Below, piece after piece: positions 46,690 through 59,986 of a stretch of 64,000 bases of DNA. Numbering within the stretch: position 1 is the first letter of the stretch; every line of letters starts with the position of its first letter. Both the position numbers and the translations under genes were made by a program. The notes beneath the pieces are model-generated. The model was given only the letters and a program-made list of their open reading frames with translations. It was not told where the DNA came from and ran no database searches. The DNA is from Scedosporium boydii (lineage: Eukaryota > Ascomycota > Sordariomycetes > Microascales > Microascaceae): assembly GCA_002221725.1 (NCBI GenBank), contig NJFT01000009.1, positions 248,001 through 312,000 on the forward strand. Reading direction: 5' to 3'.

Positions 46690-47898
46690 GGTACTTTATG
46701 GCAGGGCAGATTGGACACTCATGATTATGGTTTACGGCAAAAGATTTCAACATATTTCTCGGCATAAAAGGAACTCTCGTTATCAGAACTTTTTTTTTCT
46801 CTTTTGTTCCATTTCAATCCCGTCTTCCGATACTGACAGTCATGTTAGTCTCAGGGATGGGTCGAAGGGATCATGAACCCCTCGGCCTTTACATCTGGCC
46901 TTTTTATTTATCAAACCATATACCCCAAGCATAGACGCATAGCTTAACTTTGCCTACTTCCATATTTCATTTGTATATAGTTGATGGTGGCAATGCCTAG
47001 CCTACCTATAAATCTTGGGTGGTCCCGTCGAATGCTCGTCCGAAGAAAGTGTTTGATGCGTTGTAATCGGGCGTGGGAGATAGTATTAGAGTAACTAACT
47101 TTCCACAAAAACGACCCGACAACCATCAATACCAATTATGAAAGACATGACCGATATATTCCCCGTGACTTTTTTTCACATTTCAAAGTCTTTGGCTTCG
47201 ATGGATGAGATATTGAAACATTCAAATTCACCATGCTCCGTAACTCGTTTCTTCTAATGTGATCGGCAAAATAAATTCATGTACGATGACACGGGAAGAA
47301 CTTCCCACCGAGCAGCCCAAGCGTTGTCGTCTGGGCGTTCAGGATTAGAAAATGGCAGGTCTTGTAGCTTACTACGAGCATCGCGAGCGAGCTTCTTCCT
47401 CTCTTCCTTCTCTGTAACAGTGCATATATCTAAATATTTTTATGTCTTATATATATATATATATTACACGCATAATTTATTACATTTCTTACTCGAATGT
47501 TATTTTCCTTTGATCTTTTTTAACGCTTTTTGTCGGTACGGGTGATGGGTAGATGAGCTCTCCTGGATTCTGATGTCCTGGTGACTGGTGTGTCGTCGGT
47601 AGATGATCGGATAAATATTGCCACCAAGCTACGCAACAGCCTCGTTGCCTGCTCATTGTCGCCTTCTTCGAAGCTTCGACCTGCAGCCAAAGCTTCAGGA
47701 GCACAACAATCACAGTTCCTCGACCATCGTTACTCCAACTCATAAATCCCGCCATCTCTTCCAACTCATCTCAAAAATTTCCGATTAGCGCCATAATATC
47801 CCATCCCAGAATCGTTCCATCCCACATCCGATTACGATCCATCCCTTGCCTCCCAACAACATCCACGAAACCCAACACATCCCAAGCTCTGCTCTGCA
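46690..47898. other. Intergenic region
   Basis: 3' flank of the serine-rich gene and upstream region of rpt4. It contains a TA dinucleotide run at 47448-47463 and an ATTGCCACC site at 47617-47625 (reverse GGTGGCAAT, one base from the yeast proteasome control element). No gene is seen. Confidence 0.5.
47448..47463. repeat. TA dinucleotide microsatellite
   Basis: Uninterrupted TATATATA run within an AT-rich intergenic patch. Confidence 0.85.
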
Positions 47899-49339
47899 AT
47901 GGCACCCGACGAAGAAAGGAGGAAAGCCCTCGATTCCTATCGCGCCGAATTAATAAAGTCACGCGAGTGGGAGGCAAAGCTCAAGGCCCTTCGGCTTGAA
48001 CTCAAGGAGCTTGTGAAGGAGTATGACAGAACCGAAGATAACATCAAGGCGTTGCAGAGCGTGGGTCAGATTATTGGAGAGGTGCTAAAACAGTTAGATG
48101 ATGAGAGATGTATGCGCAATTTGTCCCCTATGGTCTTCATTAGTCAATTTCCGCTCCTTCCCGCAATACACTGCATTCGATTATGCGAATCGAAGCTAAC
48201 CATCTGATCAATAGTCATTGTCAAGGCTTCGTCCGGACCTCGATATGTCGTCGGCTGCCGGTCCAAGGTCGACAAGGCTAAGCTCAAGCAGGGAACCCGT
48301 GTCGCGCTCGACATGACCACCCTGACCATCATGCGCATGCTCCCCCGAGAAGTCGACCCCCTCGTTTACAACATGTCCCTCGAAGACCCCGGGCAAGTCA
48401 GCTTTTCTGGGATTGGTGGACTTAGTGACCAGATCAGGGAACTTCGAGAGGTCATCGAACTCCCCCTGAAGAACCCCGAGCTGTTCCACCGAGTTGGTAT
48501 CAAACCGCCCAAGGGCGTCCTGCTCTACGGCCCTCCCGGTACCGGAAAGACACTTCTTGCGAGGGCAGTTGCCAGCAGCTTAGAGACGAACTTCTTGAAG
48601 GGTAAGCGCAGAAGCCCAGGAACTCCTGCACACATTGTTCTACGGCGCATAAGATCTTTGTGACATTCATGCTAACAAGTGTACAGTTGTGTCTTCTGCC
48701 ATTGTGGACAAGTACATTGGTGAATCTGCCCGTCTCATCAGAGAAATGTTCGGCTATGCCAAAGAGCACGAGCCTTGCATCATCTTCATGGACGAGATTG
48801 ACGCCATCGGCGGCCGGCGTTTCTCTGAGGGTACTAGCGCCGACCGTGAGATTCAGCGCACGCTGATGGAACTTCTCAATCAACTCGACGGTTTCGACTA
48901 CCTCGGAAAGACCAAGATCATCATGGCGACGAACAGACCTGACACCCTCGACCCCGCGCTCCTACGTGCCGGTCGTCTCGATCGCAAGATCGAAATTCCC
49001 CTCCCCAATGAGGTTGGTCGCCTCGAGATTCTCAAGATTCACGCGCAAAGCGTTGTGACGGAAGGCGAGATCGATTTTGAGAGCGTGGTCAAGATGAGCG
49101 ATGGTCTCAATGGAGCCGATCTGAGGAACGTGGTGACTGAAGCGTAAGTAGCATTTCTCTATACTCCCACTCCCATCTTGTCTCTTGCATTAGGGCAGAT
49201 GCTAACACGCATGCACAGTGGGCTGTTCGCGCTCAAGGCGGAACGAGACGCCATCAACCAGGATGATTTCAATAGGGCAGTACGAAAAGTCGCCGAGGCG
49301 AAGAAGTTGGAGGGTAAGCTGGAGTACCAGAAACTGTAA
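47899..49339 (+). CDS. rpt4: 26S proteasome regulatory ATPase Rpt4
   Basis: Four exons: 47899-48109, 48215-48601, 48687-49143 and 49219-49339, total 391 aa, the usual Rpt4/PSMC6 length. One of six AAA ATPases of the 19S base that unfold ubiquitylated substrates and feed them into the 20S core. The N-terminal coiled coil is [23 protein letters not shown]. The OB part has [31 protein letters not shown]. The AAA domain has Walker [16 protein letters not shown], the pore-loop region after [28 protein letters not shown], Walker [16 protein letters not shown], and the SRH with [23 protein letters not shown]. It ends ...EGKLEYQKL. Introns carry CTAAC branch sites and standard donors. All joins keep phase and restore invariant sequence (DERFIVKA, FLKVVSS, TEAGLFA). 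Confidence 0.98.
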
Positions 49340-49365
49340 CAATAGGATAGCTTTGAACCCGGGGT

Positions 49366-49536
49366 AAACTTGGTTTTGGGAGCGTAGAATATTAGAGCAG
49401 GAAGCGAAAGGAGAGAAAGTCTGATTGAGCCAGGGAAAAGGATTCAATGTATAAAAACACCATGCACCCTAGCGGCCGCTGTCTTACTAATTTTGGACTT
49501 CGTTACAACATTGTTTTGAAGCTGTGATCGATGATG
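49366..49536. repeat. rpt4 3' flank, copy 1 of a diverged duplication
   Basis: This segment immediately after the rpt4 stop resembles 50925-51115 in the same orientation: shared GAAGCGAAAGGAGA, AAAAGGATTCAA, and AGCGGCCGCTGTCTTACTAA, with small indels between. It is the presumed original because it is attached to the complete gene. Confidence 0.75.
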
Positions 49537-49879
49537 TGACGGCGCATAGCTGCCCAATATCGCCAGTGGTATCAAACCAGCTCGCGGCCAGCTCGCAATG
49601 GCTTGGAGAGGGGACGACGCCATAGGTTTGCCCGGACCTGCACCAATATAAAAACTGGCAACTAACCGTTGATGGTATGCGAATAGAGTCTCATCGCAGT
49701 CATCCTTAGAACTAAGAAATTTCTTTATGCAACCGGGAGGCTGGATCCTCCCGACCCGCATCCGCTCATCGTCAGCGTTCGCTGGGCCCTAGTTTCTGCC
49801 CCCTTCGATGGCACACACTAGCACAACTTCAAGACTAAGGTCGATGGTCGATGAGGCTGACTCTATACGCTACGGTAAA
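49537..49879. other. Gap between rpt4 flank and pseudogene
   Basis: No gene is supported. Confidence 0.4.
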
Positions 49880-50689
49880 CGCCATGAGAAGGAAGGTGTG
49901 GGTAGACATCTTTGGTTAGTCTGGCCGAGTGCCAGGATCCAGAGCCCCTTGTGGCTGAAGTGATTACGGTACAACGATAAGTAGGATATTCCTCCGTCAA
50001 GGCCTGGCCTTCCGCACAGCTTCCAAGCATTCCGGTTCCCAATAGGTAGCCCAGTCAAGGCAGCCGTTTTGGCGGTAAATATCCTGCAACATGGGCACGG
50101 CGCCTTCTGTGCCGGGGCAGTGGAATTCCATAGAAGAGCTTCACACGGGATGAAGGCTGACGGGAATGTAGTATAGCTTTACGAACTGGTCCCTTGAGGA
50201 CCTCAAAGAAGTCTGGGATGGCCTATGCTGTTGCGCTGTAACGCCAATCTACCTCTACCTTACTCACATCATTGTCCAGCTCATAAGCGACTGCATTTAC
50301 GTCATACTCCAACTCGATCTTATCAGGATCTATATCAAGCGCCATAATAGGATTCTCACCATCACCACATCTAAGTCTAACAACATGGGGTGGAGCCAAC
50401 TCCGAAGACAGGGCCCTCAGTTATGGGGGCGCAGTGTCTCGCCGGTAGTGGAACCCGTGGGCTCGCTAAGGAGTCCAATGAGACGTTGGAAGTCGGCAAA
50501 GAGATAACAAGCGGCACTGTCCGCATCATCATTCCAATTCTGGGGACTTTGTATGTAGGGCAGGTGGGCAAGGAGTGCGAGAACCTCGTCTGATTTCCCT
50601 AAAGATTCTGGGAGGTGAGGGTCAGCGTTGATAATGGATAGCCAGCCCTCGGGCGGGGGATAAATGGCTTGCAAATCCTTCATGTACAT
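49880..50689 (-). pseudogene. Broken copy of an uncharacterised fungal protein gene
   Basis: Starting at ATG 50689 on the minus strand, the frame reads MKDLQAIYPPPEGWLSI, SLGKSDEVLALLAHLPYI and ADFQRLIGLLSE, then stops at 50417. Further on, fragments of the same kind of protein continue in shifted frames: IPDFFEVLK in one frame, then DQFVKLYYIPVS in the next, a stop, then a block with PGTEGAVPMLQDIYRQNGC, WATYWEPECLEAVRKA. I recall intact relatives as 200-300-residue proteins with YPP, WAI-DFFE-LK and P-LQ-IY blocks, function unknown. At least one frameshift and several stops make it non-functional as one protein. It sits beside a duplicated gene flank, in keeping with a rearranged region. 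Confidence 0.65.
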
Positions 50690-50924
50690 GGTGGTGAGAA
50701 GCTAGTTCGGGCGGCAATTGTGTCTGAGGGCGAAGAGGTGATGTCCTCGAGCCGTGTCATCGAGAATCTTGGGCGTAAGCGAGAGATTCTAGCCAGAGTG
50801 AGAGCAATATTGATCACGTTGCCAGAAGGAATAATTTGAGAGGGGAGAGGGGAAGGACGCGATGGTAATGGAATAATATCAGTCGAGGACGATCTGAACG
50901 CAGGGAGACCTGATTCCTGCCTTA

Positions 50925-51115
50925 GGTCAACCTGGCTTTTGGAGCATCGAATTGTTTTGAGAGCACGAAGCGAAAGGAGACTGTTTGATTGAAGCCAAGG
51001 AAAAAGGATTCAACATGTAAAAACACTATAATGCATGCACTCCAGCGGCCGCTGTCTTACTAATTCTGCAGTGCTGAACTATATTGCAGCATCGATGTTG
51101 TGATCGTGATCTTGA
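50925..51115. repeat. Diverged second copy of the rpt4 3' flank
   Basis: Matches 49366-49536 in the same orientation, roughly three quarters identical by eye, with small insertions. No rpt4 coding sequence accompanies it, so only flank sequence was duplicated or the coding part was lost. Confidence 0.75.
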
Positions 51116-52293
51116 TGGGGCCTCAGTTGCGGCTGATTGTGAGTCTTGTCTGCGGTCCATGCCATGTTGGGGACGCTTTGGGACAGGTGGCGCTTAGACC
51201 AGTTACCTCTCCATCACTGGCCACTGGCTGAAGGTCTGGCTGAGGGAACGGCTGAGATTGAATTCCAGGTCTGACCAACAATTGCATGGAACCCAGCGCC
51301 CTGACACTTATGAGGCTGGGACGTTAGCTGGCGAGGGCTCGTGGCCTAGGATTAGACCCACGTGCGTTACTAGGGGTGCTGCTTGAGACAGGCCAGGAAC
51401 GGATATTGATGGCAGGCTGAGACGATGTGCGGCTGGGAAGGAAGAGAATTACGAAGTACGAAGTAGTATCAATTGATTAATCCTTGATCAATGGCACATG
51501 CAGGTGAGGCTTGATAAGGCCTAGCTACGACGTGCTATAGGGGACAGGGTATGAACATGATGTTCGGCAAGACAAAAAGAGCCCCTTTACTCTCGGGCCG
51601 TTATTTAAAAAAGCAAAAGCCAGTTCGATGACGATAGATGGGGCAGAAATGGGATTCTCTCAGGAAAACATCGCGATAGCCTCGCCGTGACTAGTTTGCC
51701 AAGGACACTAGGGTGGAATACGATGCCGATGGCAACAACTGAAGGAGCATTGAACCGCCGTTGGCATCAGTAGTGGGGTCGTATGATGGTTCGAACTTCG
51801 CGGGTGGTGACGTCGGAGAGAGAGCAAGAGCCAGTCCAATGCCTGGCGGTCGACCCAGTGCTACTTCGTAATACTGGGAATGCTAGGTTCAATGTTGTAC
51901 GCCCTTCCTATTTTTAGCAGCATTGATTTGATCGCTGAGAAATCTACACCATCCACAATACCAAGAACCAACCTGAACTAATAAACTAAACTTTTTTTCT
52001 TTTCTCTCGCCGCCGCCTGAGCTCTGGATTGATCACAGGGACAGGCCTTCTACCGAGGCTGAGGAGGGATCGCCTCATGGTATTTCATTGATCGATGTTT
52101 TTTAGTGTCGAAAATGGGAGTCGTTTCATGTCCAACGTCTTTAACAGCGTGTCGTTGCACAACAGAAACTGGTCCCTGCAAGTAGTGCTAGGCTGTCCCG
52201 ATATAAGCATTGATTTGACGATTCTCCCCCATAGTGAGAGACATCTGGACCTGTGTATGCGTGTGTAATGTACACCAGTATGGGTGTGCCGGT
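51116..52293. other. Gene-free segment
   Basis: No supported gene. Contains TACGAAGTACGAAGTAG (51450-51466) and TACTTCGTA (51862-51870) elements and an ATCAATTGAT element at about 51470. Confidence 0.45.
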
Positions 52294-53720
52294 TTAATTA
52301 GGTCTATGTTTTCGTTTTCGTCTGTTTTCGTATTGTCTTTCGCGAGATCCCTGGTCCCCGTTTGAGGCTGTACAGTCGATGGTTCCTGGTTGAGCGGCGC
52401 TACTTTGCCCCAAAATTCTGCAGATCTTATAAGGGCGGGTTTGGGGGCTCAGCCGCTCTCTGCGGTGCGTGCAGGTGCCGGATGCTGGCCTAGCCTGGGC
52501 TTGGTTGACCCTATCCTCCGGAATACGGAAATGTCCGAAAGGGCTCACGGCTCCAAGAGGTTGGGGACCTAAGGGTGTGTGAGAAGGAGTTACCTTGCTG
52601 GGCTGAAGAAACGGGCTTGCATCATCAGTTCCTATCTTTTCCCTCAGAAGCGGGCATCCTTGCCCCCAGGAATTTGGAGGAGGAAGTTTCCGTTCGATCT
52701 GACGGGGGACCAATCCCCTCATTCCTGAAGTAAGACGGACTACATGTTTTCTGGTTCCCCAAAAAAGAGGTTGGAGGAGCGCCTCTTCTCGGTTGGGAAG
52801 GGCATCCTTTGTCCGATTCCCAAGCGCCAGGGTCCTCCCCTGGCAGCGGAGTTTATTGGATATATTGGATATAAGTTTATGGCCGGTTCGACAAAGTTCT
52901 TTGAATCTGCGGAGCGTCGGCCTGATTTCATCAACTTGAAAGATGTTTGTCGTCCCTTGGACATCCTCAGATAGTACGAGCACCACGCATCTCTTCCGTG
53001 TACTTCGCAGTGGTTGGCGAGAACGTGTTCTTGTGGATTACAAGGAGGCGGTAGCGTTTCACCGTTAGGGGATTTAGGAAATTCCAACGCAGCCCATTTA
53101 GATGGCCCGGTTTTCGTAGTTCTGTAGCACACTAAGAGCCGTGGACTGGACACCCTCACCACCTCCATTGATAGGGGTGCGTTTAACCAAGGAAGATACA
53201 TCGATACTCCGTACATACCTGTGTACTCGTCGCCTCCCAGCACGGTGTGCTTGACACATCACTGATCAGCCACTGCGGATCGGGTTCCTTAAGGGTTTGC
53301 TAGTATTCGCCAGTGGCAGGCAGACTAAGGATTCCCCCCTGGACCACCATGATAGTGTGAGTTTAGTCCAAAGTATATAACGAGTTTTGCCGGGCTTGAC
53401 GGGGGATGAAAGGGAACTAGGGAGAAAAAAGGTCTCTGAAGGTGGCGACGTAGCTCGTATCTCGAGGAAGACAAGGTGCACATTTGCAGCACATATTTCG
53501 CGCCAGAAAGACAGCGCGGCAGAAAGAGCACCGCACCGGGTTTCCGAATCAGCTGCGACTTGATGCTAGTTTCTCTCGTAAACAAAGCTCACGGTCCAAC
53601 AATTTGGCTCCTTCTTCTCGAAAATACGACCGCGCTATTACTTGTACGCTCCACTAGAGTAGAAGACGACCAGACCCATATTGACACCTGATAGGGAAGG
53701 GCGCTGGACTGCAGGGAGGT
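52294..53720. other. Open-frame-rich stretch of unknown, possibly foreign origin
   Basis: Long overlapping frames on the minus strand (230 codons ending at 52294, 167 codons ending at 52740, 86 codons ending at 53325) and one on the plus strand (52744-52974) occur together. None has a domain, intron signals or a leader typical of this genome, and codon use is unlike that of neighbouring genes. The texture (balanced GC, many GGGG/CCCC runs, few of the local short elements) differs from the adjacent intergenic DNA. An inserted organellar or foreign fragment is possible, but I cannot confirm any source. Confidence 0.3.
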
Positions 53721-54741
53721 GAGCTAACTCGATGTGCGTACACCCCCCCGGTCCACCGCCCCCTTCTATCAAAGTCAAGGCTTCTCAGTGCTCCTTCCAC
53801 TCTTGCGAACCTTGAAGTCACAATGTCTCTTACTCCTTGGACAAGTACGTAATAGGCAGAGGGGCTGGATCTTGGATCTCGGTCCAGCCGTGATCAAATG
53901 TTTCTCAAGGGGAGAAGCAGGGAAACCTACGAAGTAGAGAGAGTTTGGTTGTGTATGTGAAACATCTAGACACACCCTTGGAATCATCCCCTCAGTGATG
54001 CAAGAGAGGGGCATCCAGCGAATCAATTCATCTTTGTCCAGGAAGCTAGGTCTCCCAATGCAGCAGAGAGCTTGACAACTAGACTTCAATGTTGCCCAAC
54101 ACCAGTCCAACCCGGGGCAGAGTTCAGTCAATGGATAGTTCTCTATCAGTATGGTCTTTAGAGGCGACAAGACATTGATGATTGACCAGGAGACAAAGGG
54201 CGCAATTGTTGAGCCCAGTTTCCGGTTTTTGAGGAGTTTGTGGCTCTCAACTGATGCATTCACACCCCTGGTCAACCCCTCCTCCCTCCACTTTCGCTTT
54301 GAAGTGCTCCCTCCTTCCCTCCTTCCTGCCGAACTGGCAACCCCACCACACCGCCGCACCTCCCCTCCATGGACCCCCCTTGCACTCCTTGTTCTCCTTG
54401 CACTTTCCCTCACGAAGCAGTCGCCCACTTCCTAGCCCCACCACCCTTCCAAACCCACCATGGACAACTGAAGCCCACACTATCTTCGACTGTTCCTGCT
54501 CTGGTTACCGCCTTAGTCGTCGCCTGAGCCCCAAGCCTCAAATAAAGCTGACCGGACGACCACTGCCCCGTCATCCATCCCCTATTTCTTCCCATCTCTC
54601 TCATCCTCTCACTCGCTTGAACTGCTCTCAATCTCTCTCTTCTTATTCTACATCCAGTTTCCGTGATACCCCAATTTCTCTCGCAGTTATTTTCTTTTCC
54701 AATAGCATTTTTCGTCTTCTAGCCTTAGCTCACCCGCAACC
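53721..54741. promoter_or_regulatory. Upstream region of GFA1
   Basis: TACGAAGTAG at 53928-53937, then from about 54270 a strongly C/T-rich tract (CCTCCCTCCACTTTCGC-type) leading into the GFA1 start, typical of a fungal promoter with a long leader. Low-complexity frames within it are not credible genes. Confidence 0.5.
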
Positions 54742-57378
<2,637 letters not shown>

Positions 57379-58227
57379 TCGTTGAAGGTGTGATGCGCAC
57401 ATAGTAGAATCGAAAAAGGTGTTTAGTGATTTGAAAGGACCCTGGGAGCTTTTGTTCAATTGGACGGCGTATGCGCGGGGAAACACTGCGTTGGAATAAG
57501 GTTAGAGTATCGGGATACTATTTTTTGTTTTTACTCGTTGGGCGGGGCAAGATTCCGCAGTCTTTGTTCGTTTGGGGCCGTTGTGGATTGGCTCCTGTTA
57601 ATACGTCGCGAATAATGTGATATTGAAAGTTCATGAGTCTTTGCTGAGGGTCCTGGCCGAGTGCGGGGAGGCTGGAAATCCTGTCCAAGCGAGTTGTGTA
57701 CTGAGAGCGGAAGATGGAGCCTAGTAAGTGTTTACTTGTATTCAACTTTGTGGCATTCGAGGTAATCCCACAGTAGTTTACCCAGCCAGCGAATACATAT
57801 GAAGTACAGTTTAGTTTTAATTCTGCCATTTAATGTTGCCTCCCCAAAATTCCTCCCGTCAGTGATAACATCTTGCCATACAAAGGCCGAGACGTGGTCG
57901 AACCGTCAATCCTTCTGAATGGTGACAACTAACTCGAGAGAAAAAGAGAAAAGATAGAACGTATGTATTTGTGTCTATTAGTACAACAAGCATTTCTCAA
58001 GGTAACGCCTGATAGACGATATGGCTTGACCTCTGCACATCATCCCCCGTCTTCTCACTCAGCGATACTTGAAAAGCTGGGCCGTCTTTTTGCCTTGGAA
58101 AATACGGGGCAATCCGCATTAAAATCCTGGTCAAGATCCAGCTCTCGTCTCCATGGCACGTTCCAATCCGACGCCTTACCGCCACCATCTCCATTGCATG
58201 GAAAAAAAAAAAAAAAAAAAAAAAAAC
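57379..58227. other. Intergenic region between convergent GFA1 and pre4
   Basis: 3' flanks of both genes. No coding potential. A 25-base A run (58202-58226) directly abuts the pre4 stop codon. Confidence 0.5.
58202..58226. repeat. Poly-A (poly-T on the gene strand) next to pre4 stop
   Basis: About 25 A residues on the plus strand, starting one base past the pre4 stop codon in its transcriptional direction. On the transcript strand this is a U run immediately after the stop. Confidence 0.9.
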
Positions 58228-59202
58228 TTAGACAGTTTGGGTACCGTAACCCTTGATGCGGTCAGCAAACGCCCAGCTTTGCTGCTCGAGTTTCTCGTCC
58301 TCCTTGAGGTCGATGCCGTCCTTCGTAACGACAGCGATGGAGTAGGTATCCAAGCTCCTTGCGTCGCGGTAGTAAAGCACCTTCATGCACTCCTTGATAG
58401 CAGCAACAGCGTCCTCCTTGGCAAGCTTCTTAGCAGCCTCTTCATCAGGGACAACCTTTCTCAGGATAGGGATGGCGATGGCCGAGCCGAAGCCTGTGGC
58501 AAGCGAAGGCGCCGAGTAAGTAGTGCCGCGAAGGTCAGCGGACGCAAGGAAAGGGCTACCCTCCTCGCCGAGGCCGCCGACGAGGACGTGGTTCCAGAGG
58601 GGATCGAACTTGTTGCGGCGGGCGTAGAAGAGCTTGGCGAGGTAGCGGTGGAGGTTGGCGGCGGTGAGGCGAGGCGCAGCGGAGGCGGCTGTGGACGGGG
58701 TGGAGTAGGACTCCTCGATCTCGAGGTCGTTGAGGTGGCGGGTGAGGTATTGCATGTCGGAGATGTCGCCGCCGAAGCCGACGATGGAGGTGCCGGCGAA
58801 GGGGAGGAGACGCTTGACGTTGGTGAAGCGGGCGAGGGAGCCGTATGACGCTGGAGAGTTTCTCTCTCGTTAGTGTCCTTTCTTGCGGGTGAAGGGAGGG
58901 TTTCGGGGGTAGTGAATGCTTTTGCACTAACCTAGGTTGTCGGCGGCGATGACGATTCCTTCGCTGAACTTGACGGCTATTACGGATGTGCCTGTGACGA
59001 TGGGAGACTGGGTGTGCTGGTTCGGCGCGTGGGCCTGCTGCATATAGGAGCCATCATAGGCACCGTAGACATCATCTCTGGGCTAGTAAAAGAAAAGGAA
59101 AAGCGTTAGATTAAATGCGACGTAGAGCAATAACACCTGTTCGGCGTTGTCGGTGGAACGGGGTAGACGAACTCTTCCCCAAGCTTGAGGTCGGTGATCC
59201 AT
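58228..59202 (-). CDS. pre4: 20S proteasome subunit beta-7 (Pre4/PSMB4)
   Basis: Three exons on the minus strand: 59202-59173, 59082-58932 and 58850-58228, total 267 aa. A structural beta subunit of the 20S core; in yeast it lacks an active-site Thr but shapes the beta-6/beta-1 contacts, with its C-terminus reaching the opposite ring. Start [10 protein letters not shown], joined to [16 protein letters not shown] (propeptide), then [94 protein letters not shown], and IKGYGTQ-V at the end, matching yeast Pre4 throughout. Intron donors are GTTCGT and GTTAGT. The first exon is just 30 nt. It is divergently arranged with the mitochondrial HMG gene. Confidence 0.97.
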
Positions 59203-59986
59203 TGTGACGTGGGTTTGAGGCTGGAAGCTTTGGAGGCTGCTGGTTTTGGGGAATTGAGCAATCCGAGCGGCGAAAAAAGAAATATAGACGGGTCGAGATT
59301 CTAGATTGCGGATCGAGACGTTGTCTGTTTGATGGCGGGTCGAGGTGGTGAGTGTATTCAGAGGACGTTGTTGCGGGCGGGTTGAATGAAGTCGGCGGAT
59401 TAACTGAACTGGCTGAGCTTCGCGTCGCCAATGCTGCCTTGCCTTGCTGCTCTGCTGGAGTGTGCACTGCTGCACTGGTACAGGCTGGTGCTTGGGCTTG
59501 GCTGATGGCAGCTGGGGAAGTTTGTGCCTGAGGATGATATTTACAGCAGCAAGAACAATTGAAGGTACAAATATGAAGTACTTGTACTCGGTACTTGAGC
59601 AGTGTCGCATCGTCTTGCATCATCTTATTAATTTACCTGGTGCAGGAGCAACCAGGAGCTATAGCTCCATGTACGCAGTACTTATTATTCAATGCATAAT
59701 AATGCACAAGACCAAGTATTGAGTACCCGGAGCTGGACTCTAAACAGCAAGGCTCATGGACATGGCATGGTCATAACTCATCATCCATTTTCGCAGACCA
59801 TCAACCCACACACGACACACCAGGAGCAAGAACCAACCTCGCTGGGAGAGAGCACGAGGCAACATTCTCACATTTTGCTTCGCACTCCAACAACCCCCAT
59901 TTTCCCCGCGGAACACCAATTGAAAATAGCACTATCCATCAATTGAATCTATAGCAACGACCAATTCTTTCTCTTTTTTGACGACA
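59203..59986. promoter_or_regulatory. Bidirectional promoter between pre4 and the HMG-box gene
   Basis: 784 bp between two divergent start codons. No coding gene; overlapping minus frames at 59083-59623 are extensions through the pre4 first intron. It includes CCATCAATTGA near the HMG start and GTACTTGTACTCGGTACTT at 59579-59597. Confidence 0.55.

Noticed and set aside
59083..59623. Two overlapping 170-175-codon minus frames
   Set aside because: They run through the pre4 first exon and intron into its promoter; splicing to exon 2 explains the real gene.
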